Shown here one piece after another: positions 17,626 through 25,459 of a stretch of 64,000 bases of DNA (within the stretch, counting starts at the first letter, position 1; each line of letters starts with the position of its first letter). The translations under genes were made by a program, and so were the position numbers. The DNA lies in NCBI RefSeq assembly GCF_006385175.1, contig NZ_VFIY01000005.1, positions 503,501 through 567,500 on the forward strand, given 5' to 3'. Below the pieces are notes generated by a model, which saw only the letters and a program-made list of their open reading frames with translations, ran no database searches and was not told where the DNA came from. This DNA is from Emcibacter nanhaiensis (GTDB lineage: Bacteria; Pseudomonadota; Alphaproteobacteria; Sphingomonadales; Emcibacteraceae).

Positions 17626-18369
17626 TTACAGCAGCTGCAGGCGGAACTTCAGGTCTTCCCACAGGGAATTATACATCTGGGCCGGCGGGCTGGCCGGGGC
17701 GAAGGCATGGACCGGCGCCCGCTTGATACCCATCTGCTCGACGATGCTTGAATAGGGAATATAGCTGTTGAGGAATTCCGGATATTCCTCGCTGGCATGG
17801 TCGATAATGTCCCGGTGCAGTTTCTTGCGCCGGTCGACCATGGAAAAGAACGGCCAGACCCGGGAATTGTCATAGCCTTTTTCTTCCCGGAAGCTCATCA
17901 GTTGCTCATAGGTGCGTAAGGACAGGCTGGTGGGGATGATCGGCACCAGCAGGCCGTCCACCACGGAAAAAATATGTTCCGACAGGGCGGAAATGCTGGG
18001 CGGGCAGTCCAGCACCAGCAGGTCATAGTCGTCGGTCACCGGCTTGAGGATCTTGAACAGGGTGGTCAGTTTCTTTTCCACCAGTTCGATATCCAGCAGG
18101 CGATAGGAAAAATCGGCCGGCAGGATGTCCAGGTTGTCATAGTCGGTCCCCTTGATCAGCTGCTCCAGGTCGTGTTTCTTTTTCACCAGGCCCTTGGTGC
18201 CGCCCTTGACCTTCGGTTTGACCCGGAAGTAATAGGTGGACGACCCCTGCGGGTCCAGGTCCCAGAACAGCACCTTGAAGCCTTCCCGGGCGGCAAGATA
18301 GGCAATATTGACGGCAGTGGCGGTCTTGCCTACACCGCCTTTGATGTTAAAGACACCAAGTGTTTTCAT
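17626..18369 (-). CDS. ParA/MinD-type ATPase without a ParB partner
   Basis: A 247-residue deviant Walker ATPase. KGGVGKT gives the signature lysine K10 and P-loop lysine K15, DLDPQGSS is the A' motif and LVLDCPPS the Walker B region. Such ATPases bind DNA nonspecifically in the ATP form and position plasmids, chromosomes or protein assemblies on the nucleoid. No ParB, centromere-like repeat or McdB-like adaptor is nearby. The start overlaps the stop of the CYTH/CHAD gene by 4 bp, so the two proteins are made together, and CHAD proteins are known from polyphosphate granules. A cargo-positioning role is therefore inferred. Confidence 0.88.
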   Translation of the reverse strand: MKTLGVFNIKGGVGKTATAVNIAYLAAREGFKVLFWDLDPQGSSTYYFRVKPKVKGGTKGLVKKKHDLEQLIKGTDYDNLDILPADFSYRLLDIELVEKKLTTLFKILKPVTDDYDLLVLDCPPSISALSEHIFSVVDGLLVPIIPTSLSLRTYEQLMSFREEKGYDNSRVWPFFSMVDRRKKLHRDIIDHASEEYPEFLNSYIPYSSIVEQMGIKRAPVHAFAPASPPAQMYNSLWEDLKFRLQLL

Positions 18370-19940
18370 GACGGGCTTTTTCCTTTGGCGGATTTCTTTT
18401 TCCGGGGGCCGAAAAGCTGGCGGAATTTCTGTTCCGCTTCCGGTGAATCGAATGAGGTGAACCGGTCGGCGAATTCCCGGCGGGCCGCCATCTGTCCCTC
18501 AATCAGGTGGGAGGCCAGGATGCCCATGGCCATGAAGGTCTGGGCGTTGCCCATGTTCTTTTGCTGCATTTCTTCGGAAAAACCGGTGATGCTTTGGGCC
18601 TGGACCTCGTAATCCTGGAAATCGCCCAGGTTTTCCTGCAGGAGTTTCAGGCCGGCAATGAGGTTTTTCACCTCCCCGGGCGGATAAAGGCTCTGGAAGA
18701 ATTCCATCAGGTAGCGCAGTTTCTTGCCGGTTTTGCGCAGTTCATGCAGGTCCTCGGCCGGGCTCTCGTCGGTGATGGCCTTGCCTTCCTGGACAATGCG
18801 CTGGAAGGTCTTCCAGATGCGCCGGCTGGCCAGCTCCCGGATCGCCAGGTCGGCGTTCGGGGCAGCACCCTTGTCGTCATCCTCAAGAAAGGCGCGGTAG
18901 TCATCCAGCAGCTTTTTGTATTTGGCGGTGCCGAGCGTGCGGGCCAGCGTCTTTTGCTCTGCGGCCTGTTTCTGGACCAGGAATTTTTTCAGGTCCTCAA
19001 GGGAGCCGCGATATTCCTCCGGCAGCAGGCCGCGGTAATTTTCAAATTTCAGCAGATAGACGTCCAGGTCGCGGGTCGGGCCGGTAATCTGGCCGAGCCA
19101 GGCAAACTGTTCCTTCCAGCGGTTGGTTTCCGCCTCTCCGAACACGCCCTTGATCTGGCTGAGGGCAGAACGGGTGCGGCGCACGGCGACCCGGTAGTCA
19201 TGCAGGAATTCGGAATCCAGATCGGCGATAGTGCCGGCCTCATTTTCCTGCATGGTGGCAAACAGGGTCTTCAGGATTGCTGTCGTGGCTTTGGCCGCCG
19301 GGGCGCTGCTGTCCAGTTTGATATTCAGTTTCGAGCTGTAGGTGCCCGGCGTGACGCCGAAGCGCTGCAGGGTTTCGTGAAGATAGGGATGTTTGCGGCG
19401 CCCGAAGCCGATCTGCTGCAGCCTGCGGGCGATTTTTCCCGCTTCCTTTTCATAGCCTTTGACCGGCAGGAGTTGCAGCGACCATTCGCTGACTGTATCG
19501 GCGGCGCCGTTCGGGCAGGTGATCTGGTTTTGATCGAGATAGAGCGTGGCGGTCTTTTTCTCTTCACTGTCCAGGGCATAATATTCCAGCCGCTGGGTTG
19601 TTAGCTTCAGGACCGGCAGCAAGCGGCGCATGGCAAGGATCTTCGCCAGGCGCTTCTGGATCGGGCTGGCCGGAAAATCCCAGGCAAAGGCGGGGGCTTC
19701 CCTGTGCAGGGTGATACTGCCCTGCAGGCCGTCATCCGTCAGGTGCCGCCACAGATAGCGGTTTTCCTGACCGTGCTGTTCCCGGATCATGTAACCCTGG
19801 GCGTTGAACAGACGCCAGTCGAACGTATCCAGGAAATCCTGATGCAACGGCAGTTCCCGGATCAGGGACAATCCGTTTATCTTTTCCAGCTTGTTGCGGA
19901 TGGCGGCCAGGTCAAAATTTTCCGGTCCGTAAAAATACAT
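18366..19940 (-). CDS. CHAD-domain protein with degenerate CYTH-like N terminus
   Basis: A 524-residue protein. The N-terminal 200 residues look like a CYTH barrel (SITLHREAP, TTQRLEYYAL) but lack the ExExK motif, so they are unlikely to be catalytic. The C-terminal CHAD domain, about residues 215-510, is clear from its conserved histidine/arginine helices: LHDYRVAVRRTRSAL at 246-260 and DLHELRKTGKKLRYLMEFF at 397-415. CHAD is a helical, basic, polyphosphate-binding domain found on polyphosphate granules. The C terminus is lysine-rich (RKKKSAKGK). A good promoter lies 44 bp upstream of the ATG, and parA follows with a 4-bp overlap. Confidence 0.88.
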   Translation of the reverse strand: MYFYGPENFDLAAIRNKLEKINGLSLIRELPLHQDFLDTFDWRLFNAQGYMIREQHGQENRYLWRHLTDDGLQGSITLHREAPAFAWDFPASPIQKRLAKILAMRRLLPVLKLTTQRLEYYALDSEEKKTATLYLDQNQITCPNGAADTVSEWSLQLLPVKGYEKEAGKIARRLQQIGFGRRKHPYLHETLQRFGVTPGTYSSKLNIKLDSSAPAAKATTAILKTLFATMQENEAGTIADLDSEFLHDYRVAVRRTRSALSQIKGVFGEAETNRWKEQFAWLGQITGPTRDLDVYLLKFENYRGLLPEEYRGSLEDLKKFLVQKQAAEQKTLARTLGTAKYKKLLDDYRAFLEDDDKGAAPNADLAIRELASRRIWKTFQRIVQEGKAITDESPAEDLHELRKTGKKLRYLMEFFQSLYPPGEVKNLIAGLKLLQENLGDFQDYEVQAQSITGFSEEMQQKNMGNAQTFMAMGILASHLIEGQMAARREFADRFTSFDSPEAEQKFRQLFGPRKKKSAKGKSPS

Positions 19941-19983
19941 GACACCCCTTGATTGCTCTGCGGTACAGTTCTTGTCTGCCGAA

Positions 19984-20012
19984 ACTATAAGAAGGCGGGG
20001 TCATATCGCCAA
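19984..20012 (-). promoter_or_regulatory. Sigma-70-type promoter of the CHAD-parA operon
   Basis: On the minus strand TTGGCG and TATAGT are 17 nt apart, and the -10 ends 44 nt upstream of the CHAD start codon. It matches the housekeeping consensus at 9 of 12 positions. Confidence 0.6.
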
Positions 20013-20069
20013 TCATAAAATTGTTACAAGTTTATGACAAAAATGGCGGATTCCAAAGGTTTTTTGAAT

Positions 20070-20567
20070 TTACCTGGCCACCAGCACCTGATAGGCGGCG
20101 GTAACCTGCTGGAATTTGATGGCGGCCTGCTTGTCCCCGCGATTGGTGTCCGGGTGATAGCGTTTGGCGAGAGAGCGGTAGGCGGATTTGATTTCCGCCT
20201 GGGTGGCGTCGTCATCCAGTTCCAGCACCTCGAAAGCATCTGCCCGGCGCTGGTCGGCGCCATAGCTTTCCGGCCCGGTGTTATAGGCGCCGCTGGTCTT
20301 GTAGCCGGCGCTGGCGCGGGCTTCTTCCTGGGCGCGGCGGAAGGCGTCCGCTTTGTTGCGGCCGGCGAAATAGTTCCAGTTCTGGTTATATTCAGCCACA
20401 TGCCGCTGGCAGAAATGCCATTTTTCCGGGGAATCCGGCGCCTTGGGCGCGGGGAAATCGCCGGGTTCGTCGCAGCCGTCATAGTCGCAGAGCCTGACTG
20501 ATACAGGCTCGCGTTCCACATGATATCCGTCCCATCGGGGAAAACCCCAGCTTTTCGATCTTGGCAT
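20070..20567 (-). CDS. J-domain (DnaJ-like) protein
   Basis: A 165-residue protein with a C-terminal J domain (about residues 108-165) containing the essential HPD motif in AKRYHPDTNRGD, so it should stimulate an Hsp70. The N-terminal half has a CDYDGC pair followed by HFCQRH, a possible zinc-binding arrangement, and an aromatic NQNWNYFAG segment seen in other alphaproteobacterial members. Placing the J domain at the C terminus sets it apart from DnaJ itself. It is divergent from chvI. Confidence 0.85.
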   Translation of the reverse strand: MPRSKSWGFPRWDGYHVEREPVSVRLCDYDGCDEPGDFPAPKAPDSPEKWHFCQRHVAEYNQNWNYFAGRNKADAFRRAQEEARASAGYKTSGAYNTGPESYGADQRRADAFEVLELDDDATQAEIKSAYRSLAKRYHPDTNRGDKQAAIKFQQVTAAYQVLVAR

Positions 20568-20753
20568 GCTTTTCAGGCTCTTTCACGACAACTCATGACT
20601 AGCAGGAAATTGTACCGCCAATCAATGAAGATTTTCTTTCCATATAGGGTCACCGGGCCGGCTTTTTTAGACCCTGTCGGAAATTCTTAATCTTGCCACG
20701 GTTTCGTGCTACTGTCAGTCGGAATAGGTTGCAACATAAGGAAAAAAAGCTAA

Positions 20754-21458
20754 ATGGCGACAACGATTACGCTTGTGGATGACGATCAGAATATTTTGAC
20801 ATCCGTTAGTATGGCTCTGGAGGCAGAAGGATTTGACGTTAAAACCTACACGGACGGCGCCTCCGCACTTGAGGGACTGAATAAAAACAGCACCGATATG
20901 GCGGTTCTCGACATCAAGATGCCGCGCATGGACGGCATGGAACTGCTCCGTCGCCTCCGCGAAAAGCATAATTTTCCGGTTATTTTCCTGACCTCAAAGG
21001 ACGATGAGATTGATGAGATGCTCGGCCTCAAAATGGGGGCCGATGACTATATCAAGAAACCCTTTTCCCAGCGGCTGCTGATCGAACGCATCAAAACCGT
21101 TCTGCGCCGGGTGGACGCCGTCAGGAAAAGCGCCACGGCGGATGAGGATGAGGATGGGGTGATCGTTCGCGGCCGGCTGCGCCTGGACCCCGTGCGCCAC
21201 CAGTGCGAATGGGACGGCAAGGATGTGAAGCTGACGGTGACCGAGTTCCTGATCCTGCAGGCGCTGGCCCACCGTCCGGGCCATGTGAAAAGTCGCGACC
21301 AGTTGATGGATGTGGCCTATCATGACGACGTCTATGTGGACGACCGTACCATTGACAGCCATATTAAGCGGCTGCGCAAGAAATTCCGGGCTGTGGATGA
21401 GGAATTCGACGGCATTGAAACCCTCTATGGGGTCGGCTACCGCTACAGTGAAAGTTGA
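20754..21458 (+). CDS. chvI: Response regulator ChvI
   Basis: A 234-residue OmpR-type regulator. The receiver domain has the acidic pair DDD at residues 9-11, phosphoacceptor D53 in [11 protein letters not shown], and a lysine in KKPFSQ. The C-terminal winged helix ends in [11 protein letters not shown]. It is followed after 31 bp by chvG, and the further order hprK-rapZ-EIIA-HPr is the alphaproteobacterial chvI locus. ChvI controls envelope, exopolysaccharide and acid-stress genes in rhizobia and is essential or important in several lineages. Confidence 0.92.
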   Translation: MATTITLVDDDQNILTSVSMALEAEGFDVKTYTDGASALEGLNKNSTDMAVLDIKMPRMDGMELLRRLREKHNFPVIFLTSKDDEIDEMLGLKMGADDYIKKPFSQRLLIERIKTVLRRVDAVRKSATADEDEDGVIVRGRLRLDPVRHQCEWDGKDVKLTVTEFLILQALAHRPGHVKSRDQLMDVAYHDDVYVDDRTIDSHIKRLRKKFRAVDEEFDGIETLYGVGYRYSES

Positions 21459-21489
21459 TGGGGGTAGACAATTGCGCTAAAAACAGCGG

Positions 21490-23139
21490 ATGAGCCCGGA
21501 CACAAAGCCATCGCCCATCAGGACCCGCCCCAAGCGCGGGATTTCGCCGCTGACCATCCGGATCCTGTTGGTGAATCTGATTGCCCTGATTTTTCTGGGC
21601 GGCGGCATCCTTTATGTGGACGACCTGCAGCAGACCCTGATTGAATCCCGGATCGACTCCCTGCGCAAGGATGCCGAAATCCTGGCCGGCGCCCTCGGCG
21701 AGGCGGCGACGGGGGGACCCGACACCACCGAAATCGAGCTTATTCCCGCCCAGCAGATTATCACCCGCCTTGTGGACGTGACCCAGAACCGGACCCGTTT
21801 CTTTGACGTGTCGGGGGCCAAGCTGATTGACAGCCGGGACCTGGCTGTTGAACAGTCCATTGTGGTCAACCCGCTGCCGCCGGAGGGCGGGCTGGACAGT
21901 TTCTGGGATAACCTGAGCTGGAAAATTTCCAGCATCCTCGATCGTCTTAACAAACGCTACGCCCTGGGGGAATACCGGGAAAAAGCCCATGAGGTGGCGG
22001 AACATTATCCCGAGGTGCTGGAAGCCCTGGCCGGGGAGAACAGCTATCGCATCCGGGTGCTGACTGAGCGGTTCGACATTATTACCGTAGCCGTGCCGGT
22101 ACAGAGGTTCCGGCGGGTGCTGGGGGCGCTGATGGTGTCGGCGGATGACCGTGATATCCGCGAGGCGGTGCAGGATGCCCGCATGACCATCCTGAAGCTG
22201 TTTTTTGCCGCCCTGCTTCTGACGCTGACCCTGTCGACCTTTTTCGCCCGCACCATCGTCCGGCCGATCCTGCGCCTGGCCTATGCCGCCGACCGGATCC
22301 GCATGGCCACCAATCCCGACTATCAGATTCCCGATTATTCCCGCCGCAATGACGAGATCGGTGACCTGAGCCGCTCGCTCCGGGAAATGACCGATACCCT
22401 GGCCCGGCAGATCGATGCGGTGGCGTCATTCGCCGCCGATGTGGCGCACGAGCTGAAGAATCCACTGACGTCGGTGCGCAGCGCCATCGAAACACTGTCC
22501 TTTGCCAAAAAAGAAGAGGACAAGCAGAAGCTGCTGGCCATCATCCAGCAGGATGTGCAGCGGCTTGACCGGTTGATTTCCGATATTTCCGATGCCTCCC
22601 GGCTTGATGCCGAACTGGCGCGCAGCAGTATGGAACTGATCAACATGACAGCGATGGTGGAAACCCTGCTGGATATCTATGACACCACCCAGAAGGACAA
22701 GCTGCCGGACCTGGTGCTTGAGGTGGATGGCAGCCGCCGGCTGCGCAAATCGAAGGAAAACAAGCCGCACTATGTCATGGGGCTGGAGGGGCAACTGGGC
22801 CAGGTTGTGCGCAACCTGCTGGACAACGCCATTTCCTTTTCCCGGTCCGAGGGTCATGTCTGGGTCCGGCTGCGGGAGCATAAGAATATGGTCGAACTGG
22901 TCGTGGAAGACGAGGGCGTGGGCATCCCCGAGGACAAGCTGGACAGTATCTTTGAGCGCTTCTATTCCGAACGCCCCAAAGGGGAAGCCTTTGGCAAACA
23001 TTCCGGCCTTGGCCTGAGCATCTGCAAGCAGATTGTGGAATCCCACGGCGGCACCATCACCGCGGAAAACCGCGAAGAAGGCGGCGGCGCCCGCTTTATC
23101 GTCCGCCTGCCGCGGGCAGAAGGGGGCAGGAAGCAATGA
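21490..23139 (+). CDS. chvG: Sensor histidine kinase ChvG (ExoS)
   Basis: A 549-residue membrane kinase. A first TM helix lies at about residues 20-42, a periplasmic stimulus-sensing domain follows to about 232, and a second TM helix precedes a HAMP region. The phosphoacceptor is H320 in DVAHELKNPLTS. The ATPase domain shows the N box VVRNLLDNAISFS, G1 DEGVGI and G2 GLGLSICKQIVESHGG. It would phosphorylate ChvI. It overlaps hprK by 4 bp, coupling the kinase to the incomplete PTS genes. Confidence 0.93.
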   Translation: MSPDTKPSPIRTRPKRGISPLTIRILLVNLIALIFLGGGILYVDDLQQTLIESRIDSLRKDAEILAGALGEAATGGPDTTEIELIPAQQIITRLVDVTQNRTRFFDVSGAKLIDSRDLAVEQSIVVNPLPPEGGLDSFWDNLSWKISSILDRLNKRYALGEYREKAHEVAEHYPEVLEALAGENSYRIRVLTERFDIITVAVPVQRFRRVLGALMVSADDRDIREAVQDARMTILKLFFAALLLTLTLSTFFARTIVRPILRLAYAADRIRMATNPDYQIPDYSRRNDEIGDLSRSLREMTDTLARQIDAVASFAADVAHELKNPLTSVRSAIETLSFAKKEEDKQKLLAIIQQDVQRLDRLISDISDASRLDAELARSSMELINMTAMVETLLDIYDTTQKDKLPDLVLEVDGSRRLRKSKENKPHYVMGLEGQLGQVVRNLLDNAISFSRSEGHVWVRLREHKNMVELVVEDEGVGIPEDKLDSIFERFYSERPKGEAFGKHSGLGLSICKQIVESHGGTITAENREEGGGARFIVRLPRAEGGRKQ

Positions 23140-23564
23140 CTCTGTTCCACGCCACCGTTGTCTCGCTGGAGGGACGGGGGATCATGATCAGCGGCCCGTC
23201 CGGATCCGGCAAATCCGACCTGGCCCTGCGCCTGATCGAGGAGGCAGGCGCCCGGCTGGTTGGGGACGATTATGTCACCCTGACGGTTGAAGGGGGCCGG
23301 TTATGGGCCCGGCCGGCGGACAATATCTCCGGCCTGATCGAGGTACGCGGGGTCGGTCTGGTCAAGATGGACTTCCTGCCGTCCGCTGCCCTGGATCTGG
23401 TGTTTATCCTGCCTCAGCCGGCGTCAGGCGTACAGCCCGAGCGTTTGCCTGAAGAGCAATATTTTGAGCATGAGGGAATTCGGGTGCGCCAGCTTGATTT
23501 CCTGCCGTTTGAAGTGTCGGCGGTGGCGAAAATCAAGGCGGCGCTCCGCCACGTGTTGTCCTGA
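23136..23564 (+). CDS. hprK: Short HPr kinase/phosphorylase
   Basis: A 142-residue protein corresponding only to the catalytic C-terminal half of the Gram-positive enzyme, which is the usual alphaproteobacterial form. The P-loop GPSGSGKSD is at about residues 20-28, followed by RLVGDDYVTL. It should phosphorylate or dephosphorylate the regulatory serine of HPr, and that serine is conserved in the HPr encoded 1.5 kb downstream. The start overlaps chvG (ATGA). Confidence 0.9.
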   Translation: MTLFHATVVSLEGRGIMISGPSGSGKSDLALRLIEEAGARLVGDDYVTLTVEGGRLWARPADNISGLIEVRGVGLVKMDFLPSAALDLVFILPQPASGVQPERLPEEQYFEHEGIRVRQLDFLPFEVSAVAKIKAALRHVLS

Positions 23565-23575
23565 ATTCTGATTCA

Positions 23576-23602
23576 TTGTCACAGGAAATAGGTTTGTATA
23601 AT
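23576..23602 (+). promoter_or_regulatory. Possible promoter of rapZ
   Basis: A perfect TATAAT is preceded by TTGTCA with a short 15-nt spacer, about 97 nt upstream of the rapZ start. The spacer is below optimum, so strength is uncertain. Confidence 0.4.
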
Positions 23603-23698
23603 CAGGCCTGCTATGAGAAGATTGCCCGGATTAAGTGATTCCAGAGCGATAGGCGTCTCGCGACGACGGTCCGCCAGAAAGATGCACAGGGGACAAAG

Positions 23699-24610
23699 GT
23701 GACAGAAAACAGTGATGCGGCCGACCGCAACACGGGCAAGCTTACTCTTTTGCTGATTACAGGCATGTCAGGGGCCGGAAAATCCACTGCTCTCAAGGCG
23801 CTGGAAGACATCGGCTACGAAGCGCTGGATAATCTCCCGCTCAGCCTGCTGCCCAATCTTATTGAACTGGCCAAGGGCGAAGACCCGGACCATATCAATC
23901 CGGCTTTCGCCATCGGCATTGATGCCCGGACCCGCAATTTCAGGCCGGACAAGATTATTTCGCGACTGCAGGAGTTGAAGGACCGGGACGATCTGGATGT
24001 GAAAGTCCTCTATTTTGACAGCAACAATACGGTATTGGCCAAACGGTTTACGGAAACCCGCCGCCGTCATCCGCTGGCTATTGACCGGCCGGTTTCTGAC
24101 GGCATCGTCCGGGAGCGGCAAATGCTTGAAGTGATCCGGGCCGAAGCGGACTATTTTTTCGATACCTCCGATTTGGGGATTCATGAGCTCAAGCGCATGC
24201 TGAGCCAGCGGTTTGAACGCCGGGCCGGCGGTGATCTCAATATTTCCATCAGTTCCTTCGGTTATCCCAAGGGCCTGCCCCGGGATGCGGATCTGGTGTT
24301 TGACGTGCGGTTCCTGAAAAATCCCCATTATGAAGACAGTCTGCGGCCGCTGACCGGCGAGGCGGAGGAAGTGGGCGACTTTATAAAAGGCGACCCGGTC
24401 TTCGAAAGTTTTTGGGATAAAATCGGTTCTCTGATATTGTCTTTGCTGCCTGAATACAAGAAGGAGGGAAAATCCTATCTGACCATCGCATTCGGGTGTA
24501 CTGGCGGCCGGCACAGGTCGGTTTTTGTTGCCCGGGAGCTGGCTGAGCTATTGCGCGAGCACGGTTACTGGGTGAATGTGCATCACCGGGAACTGTTATC
24601 CGGTGAGTGA
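23699..24610 (+). CDS. rapZ: RNase adapter protein RapZ
   Basis: A 303-residue P-loop protein. The Walker A is GMSGAGKST near residue 21, the conserved YEALDNLPLSLLP and FDTSDLGIHELKRML blocks follow, and the C-terminal domain has the FGCTGGRHRSVFVA signature. In enteric bacteria RapZ directs RNase E to a small RNA that controls glucosamine-6-phosphate synthase; in alphaproteobacteria the role is less clear but the gene sits with PTS genes. The start is GTG, preceded by GGGGACAAA. EIIA follows after 24 bp. Confidence 0.93.
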   Translation: MTENSDAADRNTGKLTLLLITGMSGAGKSTALKALEDIGYEALDNLPLSLLPNLIELAKGEDPDHINPAFAIGIDARTRNFRPDKIISRLQELKDRDDLDVKVLYFDSNNTVLAKRFTETRRRHPLAIDRPVSDGIVRERQMLEVIRAEADYFFDTSDLGIHELKRMLSQRFERRAGGDLNISISSFGYPKGLPRDADLVFDVRFLKNPHYEDSLRPLTGEAEEVGDFIKGDPVFESFWDKIGSLILSLLPEYKKEGKSYLTIAFGCTGGRHRSVFVARELAELLREHGYWVNVHHRELLSGE

Positions 24611-24634
24611 AATTCAAAAAGACGGAATTGATAT

Positions 24635-25042
24635 ATGATTGGTATGGTGGTTGTAACGCATGGGCGGCTGGCGGAAGAGTTCGTATCTGCCATGGAGCAT
24701 GTGGTTGGCCCGCAAAAGGCAGTGCGTTCTATCTGTATTGGCCCTGATGACGATATGGAGCAGCGCCGACAGGATATCCTCAATGCAGTCAAGGAAGTGG
24801 ACGAAGGCGACGGTGTTATCCTGTTGACCGATATGTTTGGCGGCACCCCTTCCAACCTGGCCATTTCCATCATGGACAACGCCAATGTGGAAGTGATCGC
24901 CGGTATCAACCTGCCCATGCTGATCAAACTGGCCAGCGTGCGTGTGGCCTGCTCGATGGAGGAAGCCATCACCGCCGCCCAGGAATCCGGGCGTAAATAT
25001 ATCAATGTGGCCTCCCATGTCCTGTCCGGAGAGGTTTCATGA
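24635..25042 (+). CDS. PTS mannose-type EIIA component
   Basis: A 135-residue EIIA-Man fold protein. The phosphorylated histidine is H9 in VVVTHGRLAEE, and LLTDMFGGTPSNLA is the dimer/active-site loop. There is no EIIB, EIIC or EIID gene here, so it belongs to an incomplete regulatory PTS that ends phosphoryl transfer on EIIA. It overlaps the HPr gene by 4 bp. Confidence 0.9.
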   Translation: MIGMVVVTHGRLAEEFVSAMEHVVGPQKAVRSICIGPDDDMEQRRQDILNAVKEVDEGDGVILLTDMFGGTPSNLAISIMDNANVEVIAGINLPMLIKLASVRVACSMEEAITAAQESGRKYINVASHVLSGEVS

Positions 25043-25335
25043 CGGCAGAACAGGGGGCGCCCGGTCACCCCTGTGAAACAGTCCTGACCATTCTCAATCG
25101 CCGGGGACTTCATGCCCGCGCTTCCGCAAAATTCGTTTCCGTGGCAGAAAAGTTCGATTCCGCCATCAAGGTGTCCAAGGACGGCACCTCCGTTTCCGGT
25201 ACCTCGATCATGGGATTGATGATGCTGGCCGCGGCGCCCGGCGACCAGATCATGATCCGTTGCGAGGGGGCCCAGGCGGACGAGGCGCTTGCGGCGCTGC
25301 AGGCTCTGGTCGAGGATAAATTCGGCGAAGATTAG
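25039..25335 (+). CDS. ptsH: Phosphocarrier protein HPr
   Basis: A 98-residue HPr. H25 in RRGLHARAS accepts phosphate from enzyme I and S56 in SGTSIMGLMML occupies the position targeted by HprK, so both regulatory sites are kept. Enzyme I is not in the window. The start overlaps the EIIA stop. No terminator is obvious before ahcY. Confidence 0.92.
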   Translation: MTAEQGAPGHPCETVLTILNRRGLHARASAKFVSVAEKFDSAIKVSKDGTSVSGTSIMGLMMLAAAPGDQIMIRCEGAQADEALAALQALVEDKFGED

Positions 25336-25394
25336 GCTTTCCTTAAATATTTTCGGAAAAATATAGAGATATAAAGATTTCTTTATTTTGTTTC

Positions 25395-25423
25395 TTGTGG
25401 CGGGTCCCGGGACTTGCTATAAG
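25395..25423 (+). promoter_or_regulatory. Probable ahcY promoter
   Basis: TTGTGG and TATAAG are 17 nt apart, 37 nt upstream of the ahcY ATG. The -10 is close to consensus and the -35 is weak. The short leader leaves no room for a SAH riboswitch after this start. Confidence 0.5.
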
Positions 25424-25459
25424 CCCATGTGTGATGGACTGAAAAGGAAAGAACAGCCA

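Noticed and set aside
22679-23017. Alternative-frame ORF within chvG
   Set aside because: It overlaps the conserved ATPase domain of ChvG and has the biased Arg/Thr/Trp composition of a shadow frame.
25336-25459. Possible SAH or SAM riboswitch before ahcY
   Set aside because: No conserved helices or pseudoknot could be drawn and the probable promoter leaves only a short leader.
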